Positions 1-5,335 are shown, numbered from the stretch's first letter. The stretch: DNA of 5,335 nucleotides from Actinomycetes bacterium (GCA_021790615.1 JAJYGW010000199.1:1-5335); one strand, 5' to 3'. Made by a program: numbers and translations. The notes: a model not told the origin generated them from the letters alone.

Positions 1-477
1 CGCATCGTCGCGCTTGCGGACCCCTACGCCCTGGGCCAGCACGTGCTCGCGTTCGTCCTGCTCGCCGTGGACCCGGGCTTTGTGGAACGCGTCATCGAAG
101 CGCTCCTCCCGATGCCGGAGGTGACGTACGTGAGCGCCTGCACCGGGCGTTACGACGTCTACCTCCAGATCGTCTGCCGAGACCAGGACCACCTCCTCGA
201 ACTGCTCGCCGAGCGCATCCCGTCGGCCGGGGGGATACGGAGCATGGAGACCTTCATGGAGCTGAGCATCCGGAAGGTGTCCTACAAGTACCCGCGCCGA
301 GAGGCAGCTCCCAGCGCCGACGTCAGCCCGTCTGGGCACGCTCGACACGGCGCGCCTGCGCGGGTTTCTCCTGCCACCCCGTCGTCGGCATCGATGCCCG
401 GTCCGCAGGTGCCGGGTCCCCAGCGGGGCTCTGGGGCTCGCCAGGGGCGCGGAGCGCCCCGGTCGCAAGGCCGATGA
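1..477 (+). CDS. Lrp/AsnC-family transcriptional regulator, C-terminal part (5' end outside window)
   Basis: The frame is open from base 1, so the start and the N-terminal helix-turn-helix lie upstream; 158 residues are visible. Visible residues about 10-95 fit the ligand-binding RAM (AsnC-type) domain. A first beta strand reads LAFVLLAVDPG, a helix with VIEALLPMPEV follows, and then comes the hallmark TGRYDVYLQI (48-57). A second helix and a closing strand around METFMELSIRKVSYKY complete the fold. Proteins of this family bind amino acids or related small molecules through this domain, oligomerise and control nearby metabolic genes. From about residue 100 the protein continues as a Pro/Ser/Ala/Gly/Arg-rich tail of nearly 60 residues that is not part of the family fold. 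This tail is encoded where the convergent TetR gene also ends, so it may simply be read-through to the first available TGA. The target is unknown. Family assignment is firm; ligand is not predictable. Confidence 0.85.
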   Translation, partial: RIVALADPYALGQHVLAFVLLAVDPGFVERVIEALLPMPEVTYVSACTGRYDVYLQIVCRDQDHLLELLAERIPSAGGIRSMETFMELSIRKVSYKYPRREAAPSADVSPSGHARHGAPARVSPATPSSASMPGPQVPGPQRGSGARQGRGAPRSQGR

Positions 478-1048
478 CGTGGGTTTCGACGAGTTGCTCC
501 AGATCTCCCGGGCGGAAGCGATCTGGCTCGACCACCACGCCGATGCAGAGGCCGTCGACGAGGGCGGTGAGGGAGTCGGCAGCGAAGTAGGGATCCAGCC
601 CCGACCACACCTCCCCGGCGTGCAGCGCCTCGCGGAGGTAGCGTCGGAGGAGCGCTCGCCACGCTCCGTAGACCCGCCGCTGCTCCCCGGCCAGTCGCGC
701 GTCGCCGACCGCCCGGCTCCAGAAGCTGATCCAGACGGTCATCTCGAGAGAACGCTGCTCGTCGAGGGGGAGGACTTGTTCGAGGCTGCGCCGGAGGGCG
801 GCGAGCCCGACGAGGCCAGACGTGCCGGTGGCTATCCGCTCGCTCTCCTGCGCGACGACTCGCTGCAGCGCCGAGACGAGGACGTCGTCCTTGTCTCGGA
901 AGTAGTGGGCGATGACCCCCGTCGAGAAGCCCGCCTCGGCGGCGATGTCGCGCACGCTCACACCATCGATGCCGTTCCGGGCGATGACTCGCCAGACGGC
1001 GGAGAGGACCTCTTCGCGACGCTCGGTGCGGTCAACGATCTTCGGCAC
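323..1048 (-). CDS. TetR/AcrR-family transcriptional repressor with BetI-like C-terminal domain
   Basis: This is a 241-residue one-component regulator. The N-terminal DNA-binding domain (residues about 8-55) shows the TetR pattern: a first helix, then the helix-turn-helix SVRDIAAEAGFSTGVIAHYF (31-50), followed by RDKDDVLVSAL. The ligand/dimerisation domain (about 75-200) contains LEMTVWISFWSRAV and ADSLTALVDGLCIGVVVEPD, which resemble the BetI-type C-terminal family. BetI itself represses choline-to-betaine genes in response to choline, but the ligand here is unknown. The start is GTG (1046-1048), with GGAGGA about 11 bases upstream on the minus strand. The last 40 or so residues are a Pro/Ala/Arg-rich tail beyond the usual length of about 200, lying in the overlap with the convergent Lrp-family gene. 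The gene is divergent from the GcvT-family gene at 1499, with a symmetric operator candidate at 1095-1121, so it probably represses itself and that gene (inference). Confidence 0.9.
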   Translation of the reverse strand: MPKIVDRTERREEVLSAVWRVIARNGIDGVSVRDIAAEAGFSTGVIAHYFRDKDDVLVSALQRVVAQESERIATGTSGLVGLAALRRSLEQVLPLDEQRSLEMTVWISFWSRAVGDARLAGEQRRVYGAWRALLRRYLREALHAGEVWSGLDPYFAADSLTALVDGLCIGVVVEPDRFRPGDLEQLVETHVIGLATGALRAPGEPQSPAGDPAPADRASMPTTGWQEKPAQARRVERAQTG

Positions 1049-1205
1049 GCTTCGCTCTCTCCTCCGGTCCCGCCAGGGGCACTGATGGGTGCCTGGCGAG
1101 CTCGCGATCTGCGAGCTCGCCGTCTGTCGGCGAGTCTGACCCGCCTGGCGGCGCGGCAGACCGCTGCGCCCTCTTGCGAGCAGCTTCCACCAGCTCTCTT
1201 GCCAT
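1032..1205 (-). CDS. possible small leader ORF upstream of the TetR gene (57 aa, doubtful)
   Basis: An ATG at 1203-1205 (minus strand) is preceded by AGAGGG six bases upstream. It opens a 57-residue frame beginning MARELVEAARKRAQRSA and ending in a TGA at 1032-1034, 17 bases inside the TetR gene. The short basic helix at the start and the good ribosome binding site are its only support. About one third of its codons end in A or T, clearly more than in the neighbouring real genes, and the frame crosses the operator candidate at 1095-1121. I recognise no family. It could be a translated leader feeding ribosomes into the TetR start, or a chance frame in intergenic DNA; chance is more likely. Confidence 0.15.
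   Translation of the reverse strand: MARELVEAARKRAQRSAAPPGGSDSPTDGELADRELARHPSVPLAGPEERAKRAEDR
1095..1121. promoter_or_regulatory. candidate TetR operator: paired 10-base palindromes
   Basis: The 10-base perfect palindrome GCGAGCTCGC occurs twice, at 1096-1105 and 1111-1120, separated by GATCT. With one extra base on each side the whole element is an 11-bp inverted repeat (arms GGCGAGCTCGC and GCGAGCTCGCC) around the 5-base spacer. The two centres are 15 bases apart. It lies 47 bases upstream of the TetR GTG and inside the divergent intergenic region, the usual place for a TetR-family operator. TetR-family dimers bind palindromes of this size and some bind as dimer pairs, which the doubled site would suit. 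That the adjacent TetR protein binds here is inference from symmetry and position. Confidence 0.55.
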
Positions 1206-1486
1206 GGTAACCCTCTGTAGTGGAACGGGGGCGACCCCGTCGGTGCTCGTGCGGCCGGGTGCCGAGGGCCCTCGACGCCCAGCTCCCACGAGCGATGGTG
1301 AACTGCTGGTCGCAGGCATGGACCGAACGGCGGCGCCGGAATCGGTCACCGGCGGCTCCACCGGTGCCGGCGAGGGAGGAGCCGCGCCCGACGGGGGACC
1401 GTGTTGGGTCTGCTCCGCCGGCGAGGCGAGCAGGCAATGGCGACGCGCGAGTGGTGGCGTATCGCATAGGTTGTCGTGAATCCGGA

Positions 1487-1492
1487 AGGAGG
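1487..1492 (+). promoter_or_regulatory. ribosome binding site of the GcvT-family gene
   Basis: A perfect AGGAGG lies six bases before the GTG at 1499-1501. This fixes the start over upstream in-frame GTG codons (the frame is open back to about 1220), whose product would carry an Arg-rich extension unlike the family. Confidence 0.8.
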
Positions 1493-1498
1493 GCACCC

Positions 1499-2614
1499 GT
1501 GAGCAAGGAGACTGCGTTCTACGCGCGCCTGTCGGCGCTGACGGACGAGTGGATGGACCTCTTCGGTTACCTCGCACCTCGCGTCGTGACGGAGGTGGGC
1601 GCCGAGTACCGCGCGGTCCGGGAGAACGCCGGGCTCATGGACTTCTCGATGCTGCGGAAGGTCGACCTCGACGGGGCGGGCGCGCTCGACCTCGTCAACG
1701 CCGTCGTGTGCCGGGATGTCTCGGCGCTCTCTCCTGGTCGGATCGCGTACAGCGCCCTCACCGACGAGCGCGGCAAGATGGTCGACGACTGCACGGTCTC
1801 GGTGCTCGACCCGTCGCGCGTCCGCTTCTGCGGGGCGAACGACCAGGACCACGGGTACTTCGCCGCACGAGCGGGCGGGACCGCGGTCACCGTCCGAGAG
1901 CGCACCGACGAGGTGCAACACCTCTGTGTCCAGGGACCGAGGAGCAGGGAGATCCTCCAGCCGCTCCTGGATCGCGACCTCTCCGCTGCGGCGCTCCCCT
2001 ACTACCACTTCCTCCCCGAGGCCCGTTGCGCGGGTATCCCGGTCTTCGTCACCAGGCTGGGCTACACCGCCGAGCTGGGCTACGAGCTCTGGGTGGGAGC
2101 CGAGGACGCGGTGGCGCTCTTCGACGCGCTCGTGGCCGCCGGTCGACCGGCCGGTCTCGAGGTCATCGGCATGGACGCGCTGGACCTGTTGCGCATCGAA
2201 GGAGGTTTCATCATCGGCGGTGTCGAGTACGACGCCGAGACCTCGCCCTACGAGTGCGGGCTCGGATGGACGGTGGACCTCGCCAAGCCGGACTTCCAAG
2301 GACGCGCGGCCCTCGTGGACGGTGCGGACGCTGCGCCGCTCCGGCTGTGCAGCGTCGTGCTGGCCGACGGCGGTCCCGCAGCGAGCGGTGCCGTGCTCAC
2401 GGCGGAGGAGGGGAGCGCGGTCGGGCTCGTCACCCAGGCGATCGCCTCTCCGCTCCTCGGGGGCCGGACTCTCGGGCTCGCGAAGCTCCGCCGCCCGTAC
2501 CACACGGTCGGGACGACGCTGCATGCCCGGGTCGAGGACCGCGACGTCGTCGCGGAGGTAGTCCGCCACCCCGCGTACGACCCGGAACGGCGCCGCGCGC
2601 GCGAACTCGGCTGA
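1499..2614 (+). CDS. GcvT-family (aminomethyltransferase-like, folate-dependent) protein, complete
   Basis: This is a 371-residue protein of the T-protein superfamily, the usual length for single-chain members. The GTG start follows a perfect Shine-Dalgarno. The N-terminal GCV_T domain (about 30-260) shows EYRAVRENAGLMDFSMLRKV (36-55), GRIAYSALTDERGKMVDD with the Asp pair at 96-97 at the position of the family's conserved catalytic Asp, LCVQGPRSREIL (142-153), and TRLGYTAELGYELWVG (185-200), where ELGYE belongs to the folate-binding region. MDALDLLRIEGGF (225-237) and YECGLGWTVDL (251-261) follow. The C-terminal barrel covers about 280-360. Known members transfer a methyl or methylene group from a substrate to tetrahydrofolate: glycine cleavage, DMSP demethylation, aryl O-demethylation, and dimethylglycine/sarcosine oxidation. 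No GcvH, GcvP, lipoate or oxidase domain is present, so true glycine cleavage is unlikely from this context. It is divergent from the TetR gene and probably controlled by it. Substrate unknown. Confidence 0.88.
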   Translation: MSKETAFYARLSALTDEWMDLFGYLAPRVVTEVGAEYRAVRENAGLMDFSMLRKVDLDGAGALDLVNAVVCRDVSALSPGRIAYSALTDERGKMVDDCTVSVLDPSRVRFCGANDQDHGYFAARAGGTAVTVRERTDEVQHLCVQGPRSREILQPLLDRDLSAAALPYYHFLPEARCAGIPVFVTRLGYTAELGYELWVGAEDAVALFDALVAAGRPAGLEVIGMDALDLLRIEGGFIIGGVEYDAETSPYECGLGWTVDLAKPDFQGRAALVDGADAAPLRLCSVVLADGGPAASGAVLTAEEGSAVGLVTQAIASPLLGGRTLGLAKLRRPYHTVGTTLHARVEDRDVVAEVVRHPAYDPERRRARELG

Positions 2615-2618
2615 TCTC

Positions 2619-2653
2619 GGTCCCGCCCGAGTCGAGCCGGGTCGGGCGGGACC
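2619..2653 (+). terminator. GC-rich hairpin after the GcvT-family gene, likely terminator
   Basis: Arms GGTCCCGCCCGA (2619-2630) and TCGGGCGGGACC (2642-2653) pair perfectly over 12 bp around an 11-base loop, beginning four bases after the TGA at 2612-2614. No T-tract follows, so it is not a textbook intrinsic terminator. U-poor hairpins of this kind are common at gene ends in high-GC actinobacteria. Because it sits between two convergent genes it could also act on leftward transcripts leaving the P450 gene, which ends 88 bases further right. Confidence 0.6.
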
Positions 2654-2741
2654 AGCTCCGAGCGCCGAGGGAGCGGTGGCGAACCGGGCCGGGCGGCACG
2701 AGCGATGGAGGGGCTGTGCCTTCGCCAGTGCCTCTGCTGGG

Positions 2742-4010
2742 CTACGGCGAGCGAAGCTCGAGCCGGGCCGGGAGGCGCCCGAGTCCCCGAAAGGCGAAGC
2801 TGTCGTTCCATCGGACCTGCTCGGTGTCGACCTGGATACGCGCGCAGTGCTCGACGAGCCAGCGCGTCGCCGTCCGCCCCTCCAGCCGGGCGAGGGGTGC
2901 ACCCACGCACAGGTGTCTCCCCATGCCGAACGCGAGGTGCTGGTTGGGGGTGCGCGCGAGGTCGAGACGCTCCGGGTGGCGGAACTCGAGGGGGTCGCGG
3001 TTGGCGGACCCGAGGAAGAGGCCCAGGTTGGCACCCTCCTCGACCACCGCGTTCCCGATCCTCACGGGTTCGGTCGCCGTTCGGATCAGCCACTGCACCG
3101 GGCTCTCGAAGCGGAGCACCTCCTCGACTGCGGGCTCGACGAGCGCTGGGTCGTGCCGTAGGCGGGAGTACTGCTCCGGCTCCCGAGCGAAGCAGGAGAA
3201 CAGGGCCGAGAGGAGGTTCGCCGCGGTCTCCTGCCCACCGACGATGATCCCAGCGAGATTGGCGACGAGCTCCTCCGTGCGCTCGTCGTCCTCGAGGTCG
3301 GTGACGTCGAGCAGCGCCTGGAGGGGGTCGTTTCGGGGGGGGCTCGCCGCTCGTTCGTGCACGAGGGCGCGGAGGTACCCGGTGAAGTCTGCGAGGCCCT
3401 CGATCGCAGCGACATGACGCTCCGGTCGGGCCGGGTCGGGGTCCTTGAAGGCGGACAGCGCGTCGGACCACGAGACGAGCTGGGGCAGATCGTCGCGTGG
3501 CAGCCCCAGCATCGCAGCGATCACCATGATGGGGAGGCGGGAAGCGAACTCCTCGACCACCTCGATCTCGCCCTCAGACGCAGCGCTCGGCCGGAGGAGC
3601 TCGTCGCACAGATCGACAACGGTCGACTCGAGGCCCTGCACCGCCCGACGCGTGAAGCCCTCGCCGATCCGCCGTCGCATTGCCGTGTGGCAGGGTGGGT
3701 CCTGGACGAGCAGGTTCTTCCTGAAGACGGCGTGGATCTCCGTCGCCAGCTCGCGAGCGGGGCCGGGGAGGCGACTCACGTCCCAGAGTCCCCCGTCGTC
3801 GACGCCGCCGCGTCGGGACGAGCACCGAGGGTCACGAAGGAGCTGCGAGACCTCGGCGTAGGAGGCGACGACATGGATGCCGTAGAACGAGTCGAAGGGG
3901 GCCCCCTCGCGACGCCGGAGCTCGTCGTAGAGCGGGTAGGGATCCCGGATCCACTCCGGTTCCGAGAGGAAGGAGAGGTCGATGGCTGCATGACGTGCCG
4001 TATCGGTCAC
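2742..4010 (-). CDS. cytochrome P450, complete
   Basis: This 422-residue soluble P450 has no membrane anchor, as in bacterial class I enzymes that take electrons from a ferredoxin and reductase; neither partner is in the window. The heme-binding loop FGMGRHLCVG (361-370) places the axial thiolate at Cys368. The K-helix ExxR is E297-VL-R300 and the I-helix oxygen-activation motif is GGQET (258-262), with the acid/Thr pair E261-T262. The C-helix segment QDPPCHTAMRRR (103-114) has Cys where many relatives have Glu or Asp before His. DPYPLYDELRR (23-33) is the typical N-terminal signature. All residues needed for monooxygenase activity are present. The start is GTG (4008-4010), with GAGGGGG five bases upstream on the minus strand; the stop is TAG at 2742-2744. 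The substrate is not predictable. Being downstream of a GcvT-family gene on the same strand suggests a shared catabolic role, for example oxidation or demethylation of a methylated compound (inference). Confidence 0.95.
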   Translation of the reverse strand: MTDTARHAAIDLSFLSEPEWIRDPYPLYDELRRREGAPFDSFYGIHVVASYAEVSQLLRDPRCSSRRGGVDDGGLWDVSRLPGPARELATEIHAVFRKNLLVQDPPCHTAMRRRIGEGFTRRAVQGLESTVVDLCDELLRPSAASEGEIEVVEEFASRLPIMVIAAMLGLPRDDLPQLVSWSDALSAFKDPDPARPERHVAAIEGLADFTGYLRALVHERAASPPRNDPLQALLDVTDLEDDERTEELVANLAGIIVGGQETAANLLSALFSCFAREPEQYSRLRHDPALVEPAVEEVLRFESPVQWLIRTATEPVRIGNAVVEEGANLGLFLGSANRDPLEFRHPERLDLARTPNQHLAFGMGRHLCVGAPLARLEGRTATRWLVEHCARIQVDTEQVRWNDSFAFRGLGRLPARLELRSP

Positions 4011-4131
4011 TGGGTCCCCCTCGTTCGTGCTGGCGATCCGGTCCGCGCCGGCCCAGCCCGAACGACCCGGAGGCCGACGCGTCCGGAGATGCCCGCGAGC
4101 GCGACGCCAGCAGGCCGCACCGGGGGCATCA

Positions 4132-4217
4132 GCGAGCCGTCGGCGTGCGGGAGGGCGACGGAGGGGTCGGGATCAGGGCGTGTGCCCCGCGGAGCCTCGC
4201 GCACGCCGACGGCTCGC
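4132..4217. repeat. 18-bp perfect inverted repeat with 50-bp spacer
   Basis: Arm GCGAGCCGTCGGCGTGCG (4132-4149) is exactly complementary to CGCACGCCGACGGCTCGC (4200-4217). The right arm lies inside the last codons of the small ORF at 4173-4475, whose stop is in the spacer; the left arm is in the leader of the P450 gene. In a leftward transcript it would fold into a long stem with a 50-base loop. The spacer contains a minor GGGC/GCCC hairpin (4176-4187). Possible roles are a terminator or processing signal between the small ORF and the P450, or a protein-binding site. The symmetry is directly visible; the role is not. Confidence 0.6.
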
Positions 4218-4475
4218 CTCCCAGCGGCGCATCGGCGAGCCGTACCATGCGACGGCGACGAAGGTGGCACAGAGCGCGCCGAGCAGCTGAGGGTAGGGTT
4301 CGGCGTGCAGGCCGGTGACGGCGACGGCGTAGGCCGCCGCGGTCGCGTCGACCCCCGGCCATCCCCGCGCCCCTCGTGCCAGACCGAGGGCGCCAGAGCG
4401 AGCTGCCCTGGCAGCCACCGCCACGGGTCGCCGAGCCCGAAAGGGCGTGAAGCCCGGCGGGAGGGTTGTCGTCAC
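4173..4475 (-). CDS. possible small membrane protein, coupled to the upstream GcvT-family gene
   Basis: A GTG at 4473-4475 overlaps the TGA stop (4472-4474) of the upstream GcvT-family gene as GTGA on the minus strand, an arrangement typical of translational coupling. The 100-residue product starts MTTTLPPGFTPFRARR. It has a weakly hydrophobic stretch around DATAAAYAVAVTGLH (about 43-57) and a clearer membrane segment PQLLGALCATFVAVAWYG (about 61-79), and ends in a basic tail, MRRWEASRRRARG. Third codon positions are strongly G/C, especially through the hydrophobic part, as in the real genes nearby. No independent Shine-Dalgarno is visible, consistent with reinitiation only. I recognise no family. 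It could be a true one- or two-pass membrane protein, a remnant of a larger membrane gene, or a chance frame in high-GC DNA. Confidence 0.4.
   Translation of the reverse strand: MTTTLPPGFTPFRARRPVAVAARAARSGALGLARGARGWPGVDATAAAYAVAVTGLHAEPYPQLLGALCATFVAVAWYGSPMRRWEASRRRARGSAGHTP
4209..4243 (-). repeat. alternative hairpin sharing an arm with the 18-bp inverted repeat
   Basis: ACGGCTCGCC (4209-4218) pairs perfectly with GGCGAGCCGT (4234-4243) over 10 bp with a 15-base loop. The first arm overlaps the right arm of the larger inverted repeat, so in RNA the two structures exclude each other. The unit GCATCGGCGAGCCGT (4229-4243) is also a direct copy, with one mismatch, of 4126-4140. It lies within the small ORF's coding frame, which weakens any regulatory reading. 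Confidence 0.4.
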
Positions 4476-5335
4476 GACCGCGGTCGGGACTTCTCGGGGT
4501 CGTAGAAGGGGATGCGAGAGACGGTGGCGCCTGCCGGAGCACCCTCCGGTGTCGCAGCGACCGAGAGGACGTTCCCCGGCGCCGCGGACTCGACAGCGAC
4601 TCGCGCGAGGGCGATCGGTGCCCCGACGAATGGGGAGTCACACGCACTCGTGACCACCCCGACCTCGCTCTCCCCGGCGCGAACCTCGCCGCTCGGGAGC
4701 TCACCGCCGAGCGCCTCCGGCTCGGTCACGGTGAGCCCGACGAGCCGGGCCCTCGGGTTCTCCCGCCGGCGCGCGAGGGCTTCCTTCCCGACGAAGTCGT
4801 CGGCCTTGGCGCGAGGGACCGTGAAGCCGATCCCGGCCTCGAAGGGGTCCTCGTCCCCGTTGTACTCGTAACCACGGAAGATCAGCCCCGCCTCGATGCG
4901 CACCACGTCCAGTGCATCGAGGCCGAGTCCGCAGAGGCCGTGGCCGCGTCCCGCTTCCCAGACGCTGGCCCAGACCCGGGCGCCGTCGTCCGGATGGCAG
5001 AAGATCTCGTAGCCGAGCTCGCCCGAGTAGCCGGTACGGGAGACGAGGACGGGCGGGCCGTCCTCCGTACCCAGCCTGCCGGTGGTGAAGCGGAACCAGC
5101 CGAGCGCGTCGACGGGTGGTGCTCCGGGCGCGGGGTGGAGGAGTGGGGCGACGATCTCCCGACTCGCAGGACCCTGGACCGCCAGGTTGTGCAGCTCGTC
5201 GGTCGACGCGGTGATCTCGACCTCGATGCCGAGACCGGTCGCGTGTGTCCGCAGCCAGTCGCCGTCCTCGTCCGTGTACCCGATCCAGCGGAAGGCGGTG
5301 GGACCCAGCCGGAACACCGTGCCGTCCTCGTCCAC
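4472..5335 (-). CDS. second GcvT-family (aminomethyltransferase-like) protein, N-terminus outside window
   Basis: The frame is open to the right edge, so about the first 90 residues are missing; the GTG at the edge is an internal Val codon, not a start. Of 287 visible residues, the GCV_T domain shows LAVQGPASREIVAPLL (51-66), SRTGYSGELGYEIFCHPDDG (99-118; the folate-site GYSGELGYE is more canonical than in the 1499-2614 protein), LGLDALDVVRIEAGLIFRGYEY (137-158) and DPFEAGIGFTV (163-173). The GCV_T_C barrel runs from about RLVGLTV (197) to SRIPFYDPE (273-281). Near the edge, VDEDGTVFRLG aligns with MVDDCTVSVLD of the other paralog, giving Glu-Asp in place of the Asp-Asp pair. The likely role is methyl or methylene transfer to tetrahydrofolate, substrate unknown. 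It is the most upstream visible gene of a leftward series with the small ORF and the P450. Confidence 0.88.
   Translation of the reverse strand: MDEDGTVFRLGPTAFRWIGYTDEDGDWLRTHATGLGIEVEITASTDELHNLAVQGPASREIVAPLLHPAPGAPPVDALGWFRFTTGRLGTEDGPPVLVSRTGYSGELGYEIFCHPDDGARVWASVWEAGRGHGLCGLGLDALDVVRIEAGLIFRGYEYNGDEDPFEAGIGFTVPRAKADDFVGKEALARRRENPRARLVGLTVTEPEALGGELPSGEVRAGESEVGVVTSACDSPFVGAPIALARVAVESAAPGNVLSVAATPEGAPAGATVSRIPFYDPEKSRPRS

Larger units (their letters stand above)
1049..1498. other. divergent intergenic regulatory region between TetR and GcvT-family genes
   Basis: This 450-base stretch separates two divergent starts, and I see no convincing gene in it. The long forward frame running through it is Arg/Pro-rich and has no family likeness upstream of 1499. 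It holds several symmetric elements. The strongest is the operator candidate at 1095-1121. A short hairpin with arms ACGGGG (1225-1230) and CCCCGT (1235-1240) closes on GCGA, a GNRA-type loop. CGAGGGCCCTCG (1263-1274) is a 12-base perfect palindrome. Arms CACCGG (1347-1352) and CCGGTG (1361-1366) form a 6-bp inverted repeat. GCCGGCGAGG occurs twice in direct orientation (1366-1375 and 1417-1426). A weak -10-like TAGGTT (1467-1472) lies ahead of the GcvT-family start, but I see no matching -35, so the promoter is not placed. Confidence 0.6.

Noticed and set aside
479..1210. 243-residue plus-strand frame opposite the TetR gene
   Set aside because: It is antisense to a clear TetR protein, acidic and low in complexity, with no family motif.
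1225..1240. ACGGGG-GCGA-CCCCGT hairpin as a terminator or riboswitch
   Set aside because: The stem is only 6 bp, with no T-tract and no surrounding conserved riboswitch structure. It is listed only as a content note of the intergenic region.
1220..1498. N-terminal extension of the GcvT-family protein by 93 residues
   Set aside because: The extension is Arg/Pro-rich with no family similarity and would bury the divergent regulatory region. The perfect AGGAGG six bases before GTG 1499 decides the start.
1346..3034. 562-residue minus-strand open frame antisense to the GcvT-family gene
   Set aside because: It lies opposite a gene with clear family motifs and a consensus ribosome binding site. 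Its Arg/Pro/Ala-rich composition is what high-GC antisense frames give, and it shows no recognisable motif.
1549..3417. 622-residue plus-strand open frame crossing from the GcvT-family gene into the P450 region
   Set aside because: It runs out of frame through one clear gene and antisense through another and is extremely Arg-rich. A stop-poor frame in high-GC DNA explains it.
3357..4505. 382-residue plus-strand open frame opposite the P450 and beyond
   Set aside because: It is antisense to a P450 with all its motifs, has no recognisable domain, and its composition is typical of shadow frames.
4129..4704. 191-residue minus-strand frame overlapping the second GcvT-family gene and small ORF
   Set aside because: It is Ser/Arg-rich and out of frame with a clear GcvT C-terminal domain. 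The coupled frame 4173-4475 has better codon third positions and a membrane segment.
1..5335. CRISPR arrays, tRNA or rRNA genes, insertion sequences, phage genes, defence systems
   Set aside because: I found no regularly spaced repeats, no tRNA-like cloverleaf ends, and no transposase, integrase or defence-protein motifs on either strand.

Overview
The window is very GC-rich. Its coding frames have G or C at most third codon positions, three of the gene starts that can be placed are GTG, and Shine-Dalgarno sites are purine-rich. The gene types (TetR with a BetI-like C-terminal half, class I-like cytochrome P450, GcvT-family proteins, Lrp/AsnC regulator) fit a high-GC actinobacterium. That assignment is inference; no rRNA or tRNA gene is present to confirm it.

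Layout from left to right. Positions 1-477 (+) hold the C-terminal part of an Lrp/AsnC-family regulator whose DNA-binding domain lies outside the window. It runs tail-to-tail into a TetR/AcrR regulator (323-1048, -), and the two reading frames overlap by 155 bases. A 450-base divergent intergenic region follows. Near the TetR side it contains a strong symmetric operator candidate made of two copies of a 10-base palindrome. A complete GcvT-family protein of 371 residues (1499-2614, +) starts from a GTG behind a consensus ribosome binding site. A perfect 12-bp hairpin directly follows its stop codon.

The right half is transcribed leftward. A second GcvT-family gene (4472-5335, -) enters from beyond the window edge. 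A possible small membrane protein (4173-4475, -) overlaps its stop codon in a GTGA arrangement. A complete cytochrome P450 (2742-4010, -) comes last. Between the small ORF and the P450 lies a set of three related repeat units. They form an 18-bp perfect inverted repeat and an alternative 10-bp hairpin that share one arm.

Working interpretation (inference): the locus handles a methylated small molecule. GcvT-family proteins typically move one-carbon units to tetrahydrofolate (glycine cleavage T-protein, DMSP demethylase DmdA, aryl O-demethylases LigM/DesA, C-terminal halves of dimethylglycine and sarcosine oxidases). P450s can oxidise or demethylate related compounds. A TetR regulator divergent from one GcvT-family gene would control it through the intergenic operator. 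The substrate cannot be read from the sequence. No wholly new system is evident. The most unusual elements are the pair of GcvT paralogs around a P450, the repeat structure upstream of the P450 and the coupled small ORF.
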